From an uncultured Collinsella sp. (lineage in GTDB: Bacteria; Actinomycetota; Coriobacteriia; Coriobacteriales; Coriobacteriaceae), in assembly GCA_902476475.1 (NCBI GenBank), contig CABSDO010000063.1, forward strand, positions 1-12,070: a stretch of DNA of 12,070 nucleotides. The letters run 5' to 3'. A program made the translations under genes and the position numbers. How positions within the stretch are numbered: position 1 is the first letter of the stretch; every line of letters begins with the position of its first letter. The notes under the pieces are model-generated. The model was not told where the DNA came from, did no database searches, and saw only the letters and a program-made list of their open reading frames with translations. This document shows positions 1-5,136 of this stretch, piece after piece.

Positions 1-513
1 GGCTTCGTTGATGGGCTTGCCGAGCCCCGAGGCGCCGACGAGCCAGATGACGTTGGCCGTGCCGGCGGGAACGACCGGCTCCCACGGGGCGTGGGCCTTG
101 AGCGGGAGCCGCTTGCTGCCGTCCGCCTCGGCCAGGACGTAGTCAAAGCGCTGCGCCAGCTGGTCGAGCGGCTCGGCAGGGGAGGAGAGCTTGCCCGTCT
201 CCGGGTCCAAAACACCCGCCTGGCAGATACTTCCGCGGCTCATGCCTGCGCATGCCTCGCAGGTGCAGCCGGGAACATGCAGGGCGCCCGGTTTCCAAGG
301 CGCGGCGTCCAGGCGACGGCTCGACCCGTCCCACGGCACGCCGGCGACGGGGAACATATGCGTGGTGGTGCAGAGGAGCGCGCGGCCGCCAGCGCGCATA
401 AGCTCAAGGCCGAGCGTCTTTAGCAAGGTCGACTTGCCACCGCTGCCGATAATCGCGGTAATGCCCGGTTTGATCCTGAGCGCCGAGGCAAGATTGCCGC
501 TAACCGTTTCCAT
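1..513 (-). CDS. yqeC: YqeC-like selenium-dependent hydroxylase accessory protein, P-loop (partial, C-terminus beyond window)
   Basis: The minus strand is open from an ATG at 513 to the window edge (171 codons, no stop reached). Near the N-terminus is a Walker A-type loop GSGGKST (residues 23-29) after a hydrophobic strand (ITAII). Further on are CTTTHM (49-53), EADGSKRLPLKAH (129-141) and WLVGASGLGKP (157-167). These match my knowledge of the YqeC family, putative GTP/ATP-binding proteins found with selenium-dependent molybdenum hydroxylases. Their exact reaction is not known; a role in cofactor handling is inferred from gene neighbourhood. The divergent neighbours yqeB and xdhC fit the same pathway. 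A cysteine cluster (C83, C85, C88, C97) lies between the P-loop and the EADGSK motif. The ribosome binding site is weak (GGCGGTG before the ATG). The start is chosen because the ATG sits just before the conserved N-terminal strand and P-loop. Confidence 0.85.
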   Translation of the reverse strand, partial: METVSGNLASALRIKPGITAIIGSGGKSTLLKTLGLELMRAGGRALLCTTTHMFPVAGVPWDGSSRRLDAAPWKPGALHVPGCTCEACAGMSRGSICQAGVLDPETGKLSSPAEPLDQLAQRFDYVLAEADGSKRLPLKAHAPWEPVVPAGTANVIWLVGASGLGKPINEA

Positions 514-615
514 CTGTTCACCGCCGTATAATACTGTGATAATAAATAATCATCAGAGTAGCGGTCGAACCGCATTTGCTCTGCTCAAACCGTAGCACAG
601 GGAGGTGTCCCGGGA
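514..615. promoter_or_regulatory. Divergent intergenic promoter region between yqeC (-) and yqeB (+)
   Basis: This 102-base spacer separates two head-to-head genes and must hold both start signals. On the plus strand a perfect -10 hexamer TATAAT lies at 527-532, about 84 bases before the yqeB ATG, but no good -35 is visible 16-18 bases upstream. On the minus strand TATTAT (544 down to 539) could serve yqeC. Two dyads are visible: an imperfect AT-rich one, GATAATAAATAATC (538-551), and a perfect GCGGT-CGA-ACCGC (561-573). Either could be an operator. The assignment is inference from position and base composition only. Confidence 0.45.
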
Positions 616-1410
616 ATGCTCGTTTATGTTCGCGGCGCCGGCGATATCGCCACGGGCGTCGCCGCTCGCTTGGTGCGCGCCGGCGCGTCGGTCGTTATGG
701 CCGATATCGCGGTTCCCACGTGCATCCGCCGTACAATCAGTTTTTGCGAGGCTATTCGCTTGGGCGAGGTCGAGGTCGAGGGCATTCGCGCTCGCTTGGC
801 ACAGACGCCGGCAGAGGCGCTTGCAATTACCGAGGCTGGAGACGTCGCCGTTGTGGTGGACCCCCAGGCCAAGATGCTCGGCGAGCTGAAACCCGCTGCC
901 GTGGTCGACGCGATTCTGGCTAAGCGCAACCTGGGTACCACGCGCGACATGGCGCCTGCCGTCATCGCCGTGGGGCCGGGCTTTACCGCGCCGGTTGACT
1001 GCGACGCCGTGGTCGAAACCATGCGCGGGCATTTCCTGGGCCGTGTCATTACCCAGGGTTCGCCCCAACCCAACACGGGCGTGCCGGGCATTATCGCTGG
1101 CTATGGCAGAGAGCGCGTTATCCACAGCCCCGCCGCCGGCGTGTTTCGGTCCGACCGCGCGATCGGCGACATCGTGAGCGCCGGAGACGTGATTGGCTAC
1201 GCGGGCGATTCGCCCATGTGCACGCAGATCGATGGCTGTCTGCGCGGGCTTTTGGCGAACGGCGTGCAGGTGACTGAGGGCTTTAAATGCGCCGATGTCG
1301 ATCCGCGCGGCGATGCCAGCTATATCAACTACATTTCGGACAAGGCGACGTCGGTCGGCGGCGGTGTGCTCGAGGCACTCGCCATGCTCACCGGTGTATT
1401 CCAGGGATAG
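616..1410 (+). CDS. yqeB: EF2563/YqeB family selenium-dependent molybdenum hydroxylase system protein
   Basis: This 264-residue protein opens with a Rossmann-like nucleotide-binding start (VRGAGDIATGVA, residues 5-16). It then has VIAVGPGF (116-123), GSPQPNTGVPGII (148-160) and SPAAGVFRSD (171-180), and ends in a region with DKATSVGGGVLEAL (242-254). The length and these blocks fit the EF2563/YqeB family, which occurs with selenium-dependent molybdenum hydroxylases. The family's biochemical activity is not established; a part in maturing or loading the selenium/molybdenum cofactor is inferred from gene neighbourhood. The start is supported by a strong GGAGGT (601-606), 9 bases before the ATG. 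The xdhC-family gene follows after 9 bases, so the two are almost certainly cotranscribed. yqeC lies divergently upstream. No hydroxylase structural subunit is present in the window. Confidence 0.88.
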   Translation: MLVYVRGAGDIATGVAARLVRAGASVVMADIAVPTCIRRTISFCEAIRLGEVEVEGIRARLAQTPAEALAITEAGDVAVVVDPQAKMLGELKPAAVVDAILAKRNLGTTRDMAPAVIAVGPGFTAPVDCDAVVETMRGHFLGRVITQGSPQPNTGVPGIIAGYGRERVIHSPAAGVFRSDRAIGDIVSAGDVIGYAGDSPMCTQIDGCLRGLLANGVQVTEGFKCADVDPRGDASYINYISDKATSVGGGVLEALAMLTGVFQG

Positions 1411-1419
1411 GAAATTGCA

Positions 1420-2463
1420 ATGGAAAAGCTCGATGTGGTGAATGCTGCGCTTGCCGCCCTGCGTGCTGGCGAGACGTGCGAGCTCGTGGTCGTGGCCGGC
1501 ACGGCGGGGTCGTCGCCGCGCGGCGTGGGCGCCTGGATGGCCGTCTTTGCCGACGGTGGCCAGGCGGGCACTATCGGCGGCGGCAAGATTGAGCTCTTTG
1601 CGCTGGATGAGGCGCGCGAACTCCTGAGCGCGGGACAGTCGCGTCTGGTCCGCTACACCATGGGCGGCGAGAACTCCGATACCGGCATGATCTGCGGCGG
1701 AGCCATCTGCCTGTGCTATCTGCACCTGGACGCGACCAAGGTACCGTTGCTCCAGTCGGTTGCCGACGTCTTGGCCTATCGGCGCATCGGCGACTTCGTC
1801 ATCGACTTTGAACCGTTTATCGCGAGCGCGCTCGAGGGCGATGTGGCCGAGTACCATGGCGAGGAATCGCGCCGCACCATTGCGGGCTGCCCCGGGCTTT
1901 CGCTGGTGGAGGAGGGGAGTAAGGTCACCTACACCAACGCCGCCTCCGAGATTCCCTCGGCGCACATCGAGACGCTCTGCCCCGAGGGCCTGACCTATAT
2001 CTTTGGCTGCGGCCACGTGGGCGCCGCGACGGCGCGGGTGCTTACGGCGGCGGGCTTTGCCGTCGTGGCGTGCGACGACCGCCCCGGCACGCTGACCCCC
2101 GATTGGGTGCCCGGTGTCTACGACCGTCGTCTGGTCGACTACAAGAGCCTGAGCAAGCAGTGCCCCATCGGCCCGCGCGACCTGGTGGTCGTCGCCACGG
2201 CGGGTCACAAGTCCGATATCGACGTGGTGATTCAGGCCATGCGTGCCAAACCCGCCTATCTGGGCTGCTTGGGCTCGCGTCGCAAGACGGCCTTTGTGCG
2301 CGCCCGCCTGGAGCAGGAGGGCTTTACGCAGGATCAGATCGACGAGCTGCACCTGCCGATCGGCGTTGCCATCGAGGCCGAGGATCCCGAGGAGATCGCT
2401 ATCTCCATTGCCGCCGAGATGATCCACCTGCGCCGCACCAAGCTCGTCCCTCGCAAGCGCTAA
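1420..2463 (+). CDS. xdhC: XdhC/CoxI family molybdenum hydroxylase maturation protein
   Basis: The 347-residue product has the two-domain layout of the XdhC/CoxI family. An N-terminal XdhC_CoxI domain (about residues 8-80) carries GTAGSSPRGVGAWM (27-40) and GTIGGGKIE (50-58). A C-terminal Rossmann-like domain (about 190-335) carries IFGCGHVGAATARVL (194-208), the acidic strand end ACDDRPG (217-223), VVVATAGHKSD (256-266) and YLGCLGSRRKT (280-290). Family members bind molybdenum cofactor and help insert its sulfurated form into xanthine dehydrogenase-type enzymes in the cytoplasm. Here the partner yqeB suggests a selenium-dependent hydroxylase. Translation probably starts at ATG 1420 after a modest AGGAAA (1409-1414) that overlaps the yqeB stop, implying coupling. 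No terminator with a T-tract follows; a long palindrome starts 17 bases after the stop. The next gene is rplE, an unexpected neighbour. Confidence 0.9.
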   Translation: MEKLDVVNAALAALRAGETCELVVVAGTAGSSPRGVGAWMAVFADGGQAGTIGGGKIELFALDEARELLSAGQSRLVRYTMGGENSDTGMICGGAICLCYLHLDATKVPLLQSVADVLAYRRIGDFVIDFEPFIASALEGDVAEYHGEESRRTIAGCPGLSLVEEGSKVTYTNAASEIPSAHIETLCPEGLTYIFGCGHVGAATARVLTAAGFAVVACDDRPGTLTPDWVPGVYDRRLVDYKSLSKQCPIGPRDLVVVATAGHKSDIDVVIQAMRAKPAYLGCLGSRRKTAFVRARLEQEGFTQDQIDELHLPIGVAIEAEDPEEIAISIAAEMIHLRRTKLVPRKR

Positions 2464-2480
2464 TCGCATCCCCACCAATA

Positions 2481-2547
2481 AGTTGCGGTGAAATACGGAT
2501 TGTTTAAGCCTGTTAGGCCGCCCAACAGTCCCTATTTCACCGCAACT
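2481..2547. repeat. Long imperfect palindrome (REP/MITE-like candidate)
   Basis: A perfect 15-base inverted repeat has arms AGTTGCGGTGAAATA (2481-2495) and TATTTCACCGCAACT (2533-2547). It extends inward with isolated mismatches through GGA/TCC and TGTT/AACA, giving a stem of about 24 positions. It extends weakly outward as well (7 of the next 10 positions match, 2471-2480 against 2548-2557). The loop contains a small hairpin GCCT-GTT-AGGC (2508-2518), so the whole could form a branched structure. There is no T-run after either arm, so it is not a classic intrinsic terminator, although such a stem could still stop or protect the xdhC transcript. No transposase is nearby. Confidence 0.75.
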
Positions 2548-2631
2548 GCTTGTTGGGACCCATTTGTGCGGGGGAGTTGTGGAGTTGTGCAGGCAGACGA
2601 GGTTTTTCTGGAAATACGCTCCCGATGCGCG

Positions 2632-2637
2632 TATAGT
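2632..2637 (+). promoter_or_regulatory. Candidate -10 element (TATAGT) of a promoter for the rplE operon
   Basis: TATAGT differs from the TATAAT consensus at one position. It is overlapped by one arm of a 6-base inverted repeat, ATACGC (2614-2619) / GCGTAT (2629-2634). The -35 is poor: 17 bases upstream reads TGGAAA. It is the best promoter-like signal in the gap and would give a leader of about 130 bases before rplE. The assignment is an inference. Confidence 0.4.
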
Positions 2638-2654
2638 ACCGATTGTTTTGTCGG

Positions 2655-2738
2655 CTCCTGCTGCGTCGAGTCCAGACCGCGAAATGCCATGAGCGGCGCG
2701 GATGCAGCCAGGAGGCACGAGGACAACCCATCGTGGCC
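2655..2738 (+). promoter_or_regulatory. Structured 5' leader upstream of rplE
   Basis: CTCCTG-CTGCGTC (2655-2667) can pair with GATGCAG-C-CAGGAG (2701-2714), giving 13 pairs with one G-U and one bulged C2708. Inside the loop, CCGC (2677-2680) pairs with GCGG (2693-2696). A second helix, CACGA (2716-2720) with TCGTG (2731-2735), can extend to G2714 and G2715 over a bulged G2736, so the two helices compete at their border. Such a fold just before a ribosomal protein gene resembles autoregulatory leaders, but I cannot match it to a named family. Confidence 0.45.
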
Positions 2739-2774
2739 ACGCCCCGTGCTTAAAACCCCAAGAAGGAGTGAACA

Positions 2775-2984
2775 ATGGCAGAAGAGAAGTATGTGCCGCG
2801 TCTGAAGACCAAGTACAACAACGAGGTCAAGCAGCAGCTTCAGGACAAGTTCCAGTACGAGAACGTCATGATGATCCCCAAGTTTGAGAAGATCGTCGTG
2901 AACATGGGTGTCGGCGAGGCCGCTACCGATTCCAAGGCCATCGACGGTGCCGTGCGCGACCTGCGCGCCATCACCGGCCAATGA
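2775..2984 (+). CDS. rplE: N-terminal fragment of ribosomal protein L5 (69 aa)
   Basis: If translated as written, this frame gives L5 residues 1-69, ending in ITGQ at a TGA whose first two bases overlap the ATG of the next frame (ATGA, 2981-2984). It carries the conserved VVNMGVGEA block (residues 41-49). It stops just before the basic loop that in L5 reaches toward the P-site tRNA, so alone it should not work as L5. Confidence 0.6.
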   Translation: MAEEKYVPRLKTKYNNEVKQQLQDKFQYENVMMIPKFEKIVVNMGVGEAATDSKAIDGAVRDLRAITGQ

Positions 2985-3325
2985 TCACCCGTGCCCGCAA
3001 GTCCATCGCTACCTTCCGCCTGCGCGCCGGTATGCCGATCGGCTGCAAGGTTACCCTGCGTGGCGACCGTATGTGGGAGTTCTTCGATCGTCTGACCTCC
3101 GTCGCGATCCCCCGTATCCGCGACTTCCGCGGCATCTCCGCCAAGAGCTTCGACGGCCGTGGTAACTTCTCCATGGGCGTCACCGAGCAGCTCATCTTCC
3201 CCGAGATCGACTTCGACTCCGTCGATCACCAGCGTGGTATGGACATCACTTTCGTGACCACCGCCAACACCGATGAGGAGGCCAAGGCCCTTCTGGACGC
3301 CTTCGGTTTCCCGTTCAAGAAATAG
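2981..3325 (+). CDS. rplE: C-terminal fragment of ribosomal protein L5 (114 aa)
   Basis: This frame starts at an internal methionine codon equivalent to about L5 residue 72 and runs to the authentic C-terminus FGFPFKK. It contains the L5 blocks RARKSIATFRLRAG and GISAKSFDGRGNFSMGV. No Shine-Dalgarno sequence precedes ATG 2981, so expression would need termination-reinitiation at the ATGA overlap. The same stop/start architecture is used at adk-map (8221-8224) in this operon. Whether two L5 pieces could assemble is unknown. Confidence 0.55.
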   Translation: MITRARKSIATFRLRAGMPIGCKVTLRGDRMWEFFDRLTSVAIPRIRDFRGISAKSFDGRGNFSMGVTEQLIFPEIDFDSVDHQRGMDITFVTTANTDEEAKALLDAFGFPFKK

Positions 3326-3340
3326 GTTCACCTGCCCTAT

Positions 3341-3370
3341 AAGCGCCGTTCCCACAAGGGGGCGGCGCTT
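3341..3370 (+). promoter_or_regulatory. Strong intercistronic hairpin between rplE and rpsZ
   Basis: AAGCGCCGTTCCC (3341-3353), loop ACAA, GGGGGCGGCGCTT (3358-3370) forms an unbroken 13-pair stem, with two G-U pairs and a tetraloop. The 8 outer pairs are perfect Watson-Crick. It is followed by GGGGCG rather than a T-run, so it is unlikely to be a simple terminator. An mRNA processing/stability element or a ribosomal protein binding site are alternatives. Confidence 0.55.
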
Positions 3371-3404
3371 GGGGCGAACAATACTCTATGTGAGGAGGAT
3401 ATAA

Positions 3405-3590
3405 GTGGCTAAGACATCGATGATCGTCAAGTGCAATCGCAAGCAGAAGTTCTCTACTCGTGAGTACACGCGCTGCCAGCGCTGCGGCCGTCCGCACTCT
3501 GTGTACCGCAAGTTCGGCCTGTGCCGTGTCTGCTTCCGCGAGCTTGCACTCAAGGGCGAGCTTCCCGGCGTTAAGAAGGCCAGCTGGTAA
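3405..3590 (+). CDS. rpsZ: 30S ribosomal protein S14, zinc-binding type Z
   Basis: The 61-residue protein has the short, zinc-ribbon S14 form: CQRCGRP (C24, C27) and CRVC (C40, C43), ending with the typical ELPGVKKASW. It sits in the head of the small subunit near helices of the 16S 3' domain, bound to S3 and S10. The length of 61 is normal for the C+ type; the zinc-free paralogue is around 90-100 residues. The start is GTG at 3405, supported by GAGGAGG (3392-3398) with a 6-base spacer. It follows rplE after a 79-base gap containing a strong hairpin and precedes rpsH by an unusually long 119 bases. Confidence 0.96.
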   Translation: MAKTSMIVKCNRKQKFSTREYTRCQRCGRPHSVYRKFGLCRVCFRELALKGELPGVKKASW

Positions 3591-3600
3591 GTCACTACCA

Positions 3601-3635
3601 GCGTTTCAAGCATCAGTTTGGAACAGGGAAAACGC
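3601..3635 (+). promoter_or_regulatory. Possible stem-loop in the long rpsZ-rpsH spacer
   Basis: GCGTTT (3601-3606) can pair with AAACGC (3630-3635) across a 23-base loop. A shorter GCCG/CGGC pair lies just after (3650-3653 and 3661-3664). The spacer (3591-3709) is otherwise plain and contains no ORF. The element is weak; a regulatory role is a guess from its place before rpsH, whose product S8 is the known repressor of the spc operon in E. coli. Confidence 0.25.
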
Positions 3636-3709
3636 GCTAAAAAGGCTTTGCCGTTAAGGGCGGCGAAGAACCAAGAGCACGTGTTCATCAAGAACGAAGG
3701 AGAATCTGT

Positions 3710-4108
3710 ATGAACCTTACAGACCCGATCGCAGATATGCTTACGCGCATCCGTAACGCTAACTCTGTGAACAAGGCCACGGTCTCCATGCCGAGCAGCA
3801 AGAAGCTCGTCGAGATCGCTCGTGTTCTGCACGAGGAGGGCTACATCGAGGGCTACGATGTCGAGGACACCGTTCCCCAGAAGACTCTGCACATCACGCT
3901 TAAGTATGGTCCCAAGAAGGCTAAGGTCATCAACGGCATCCGCCGCATTTCCAAGCCGGGCCTGCGTAAGTACACCGGCGTTGCCGACATGCCCCGCGTC
4001 CGCGGTGGCCTTGGTACCGCCATTATTTCCACCAGCCATGGCGTCATGACCGACCGCGATGCTCGCAAGCACAACGTCGGCGGCGAGATCATCGCTTACG
4101 TCTGGTAA
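3710..4108 (+). CDS. rpsH: 30S ribosomal protein S8
   Basis: The 132-residue protein matches S8 end to end. It starts MNLTDPIADMLTRIRNA, has GLRKYTG in the middle, and ends with the S8 signature ISTSHGVMTDRDARK and NVGGEIIAYVW. S8 binds the central domain of 16S rRNA early in 30S assembly, and in E. coli it represses its own operon by binding mRNA near rplE. Its length is standard. The ribosome binding site AAGGAGA (3697-3703) has a 6-base spacer to the ATG. rplF follows after 33 bases. No oddities are seen in the coding sequence. Confidence 0.97.
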   Translation: MNLTDPIADMLTRIRNANSVNKATVSMPSSKKLVEIARVLHEEGYIEGYDVEDTVPQKTLHITLKYGPKKAKVINGIRRISKPGLRKYTGVADMPRVRGGLGTAIISTSHGVMTDRDARKHNVGGEIIAYVW

Positions 4109-4141
4109 TTCGCTCGGTAGGTAGAAGGAAAGGAGATCACC

Positions 4142-4678
4142 GTGTCTCGTATCGGTAATAAGCCTGTCCAGATTCCCGCCGGAGTCGAAGTGGCAGTCAA
4201 CGGCAACAACGTTGTCGTCAAGGGCCCCAAGGGCCAGCTCGAGCTCGATGTCTTTGAGAAGCTCGCTATCAACGTCGAGGACAACGTCCTCACCGTTTCC
4301 CGTCCCGACGACGAGCGTGAGACCCGTGCCCGCCACGGCCTCACCCGTGCCCTCATCCACAACATGGTTGTTGGCGTTTCCGAGGGCTTCGAGAAGAAGC
4401 TCGAGCTCGCCGGCGTCGGTTACCGCGTGCAGCAGAAGGGCAAGAACCTCGAGTTCTCCCTGGGCTTCTCGCACCCCGTGATCGTCGAGGCTCCCGAGGG
4501 CATCACCTTCGAGGTTCCCGACAACACCCACGTGAACGTCAAGGGTATCAACAAGCAGCAGGTCGGTCAGATCGCCGCTGAGATCCGCGGCCATCGTCCT
4601 CCCGAGCCTTACAAGGGCAAGGGTATCCACTACGTTGGCGAGCACATCCGCCGCAAGCTGGGTAAGGCCGCCAAGTAG
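4142..4678 (+). CDS. rplF: 50S ribosomal protein L6
   Basis: The 178-residue protein begins MSRIGNKPVQIPAGV and ends with the L6 signature PEPYKGKGIHYVGEHIRRK. It has the usual two repeated alpha/beta domains (about 1-80 and 82-178). L6 binds near the sarcin-ricin loop and the factor-binding site of the large subunit. The start is GTG at 4142, backed by AAAGGAG (4129-4135) with a 6-base spacer and by the conserved MSRIG beginning. Length is normal. It is followed by a 75-base gap with a clear hairpin before rplR. Confidence 0.97.
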   Translation: MSRIGNKPVQIPAGVEVAVNGNNVVVKGPKGQLELDVFEKLAINVEDNVLTVSRPDDERETRARHGLTRALIHNMVVGVSEGFEKKLELAGVGYRVQQKGKNLEFSLGFSHPVIVEAPEGITFEVPDNTHVNVKGINKQQVGQIAAEIRGHRPPEPYKGKGIHYVGEHIRRKLGKAAK

Positions 4679-4703
4679 TCGTAACCGACTCACTCGCATA
4701 AGA

Positions 4704-4725
4704 CCAGCACCCCGTCAGGTGCTGG
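4704..4725 (+). promoter_or_regulatory. Perfect hairpin in the rplF-rplR spacer
   Basis: CCAGCACC (4704-4711), loop CCGTCA, GGTGCTGG (4718-4725) is an exact 8-pair GC-rich stem. A T5 tract (4737-4741) comes 11 bases later, just before the AGGAG of rplR. That distance is too long for a standard intrinsic terminator. It could be a partial attenuator or an mRNA stability element inside the operon. Confidence 0.5.
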
Positions 4726-4753
4726 CAAGATCAACCTTTTTAGGAGTTTACGT

Positions 4754-5122
4754 ATGAACAAGCATAAGGCGAAGCTGGAAGGCCTCAAGCGTCGTCAGCG
4801 TCGTGTTCGCGGCAAGGTCTCGGGTACCTCCGAGCGTCCGCGTCTTCGCGTGACCCGTACTAACGCCAACATCTATGCCCAGATCATCGACGACAGCAAG
4901 GGCTCCAGCCTGACGCTCGTCTCCGCCTCGACCCTCGAGGCCGAGTTCAAGGGCACCCACACCTCGAACAAGGAGGCTGCGGAGAAGGTCGGTCAGCTCG
5001 TTGGCAAGCGTGCCATCGAGGCCGGCATCACCAAGGTCGCCTTCGATCGCGGTGGCCGTATCTACCATGGCCGCGTCAAGGCCCTCGCCGACGGTGCTCG
5101 TGCCGCCGGTCTCGAGTTCTAG
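4754..5122 (+). CDS. rplR: 50S ribosomal protein L18
   Basis: The 122-residue protein has a basic N-terminal tail (KRRQRRVRGKV) followed by the L18 core: RPRLRVTRTNANIYAQIIDD and a C-terminal VAFDRGGRIYHGRVKALADGARAAGLEF. L18 binds 5S rRNA together with L5 in the central protuberance, so the broken rplE upstream concerns its direct partner. The AGGAG at 4742-4746 lies 7 bases before the ATG. Its TAG stop overlaps the AGGAGG binding site of rpsE, so the two are probably translationally coupled. Length is standard for the family. Confidence 0.97.
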   Translation: MNKHKAKLEGLKRRQRRVRGKVSGTSERPRLRVTRTNANIYAQIIDDSKGSSLTLVSASTLEAEFKGTHTSNKEAAEKVGQLVGKRAIEAGITKVAFDRGGRIYHGRVKALADGARAAGLEF

Positions 5123-5136
5123 GAGGTATGTAGCAC

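Larger units (their letters stand above)
2464..2774. other. 311-base gene-free region between xdhC and rplE
   Basis: No credible gene is seen on either strand. The first third holds the long palindrome at 2481-2547. The middle (about 2560-2640) is AT-richer and ends in the -10-like TATAGT. The last 130 bases are a foldable leader ending in the rplE ribosome binding site. Reading all three plus-strand frames up to rplE shows no trace of an rplX or rplN C-terminus, the genes normally expected here. Confidence 0.7.
2775..3325 (+). pseudogene. rplE: rplE, 50S ribosomal protein L5, interrupted by frameshift
   Basis: Together the two frames cover a complete L5, which binds 5S rRNA in the central protuberance of the large subunit and contacts P-site tRNA. 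The first frame runs through NMGVGEAATDSKAIDGAV and DLRAITGQ, then meets TGA at 2982. The second resumes with MITRARKSIATFRLR and continues through GCKVTLRGDRMWEFFDRL, RDFRGISAKSFDGRGNFSMGV and FGFPFKK to the normal end. E. coli L5 reads ISGQKPLITKARKS here, so the Lys-Pro (or equivalent) codons are missing. The frame change fits a loss of 7 bases between GGCCA and ATG. Both halves look intact and under constraint, so the lesion is either very recent or a sequence error. Repaired, the protein would be about 185 residues, normal for L5. The ribosome binding site AAGGAG (2763-2768) supports the ATG at 2775. Confidence 0.8.

Noticed and set aside
2481..2560. Intrinsic terminator for xdhC
   Set aside because: The stem is strong but no T-run follows (GCTTGTTGGG). 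It may reduce read-through, but I would not call it a standard terminator.
553..2775. A 740-codon open frame on the minus strand opposite yqeB and xdhC
   Set aside because: Its product is low-complexity (rich in His, Arg, Ala, Gly) with no recognisable domain. It mirrors the codon pattern of two clearly real plus-strand genes and crosses the palindrome and the leader.
2960..3000. Programmed ribosomal frameshift in rplE
   Set aside because: No slippery heptamer or homopolymer is present at the junction, and codons equivalent to Lys-Pro are actually missing. A deletion or sequence error fits better than recoding.
3386..4699. Long antisense open frame opposite rpsZ-rpsH-rplF
   Set aside because: It spans several real ribosomal protein genes and their spacers. 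Such antisense frames are expected from the GNC/CNC-rich codons here. The same applies to the long minus-strand frames opposite secY and rpoA.
5121..5136. Start-stop ATG-TAG mini-ORF before rpsE
   Set aside because: It lies only 1 base after AGGAGGT, too near for initiation; the ATG at 5137 is well placed.
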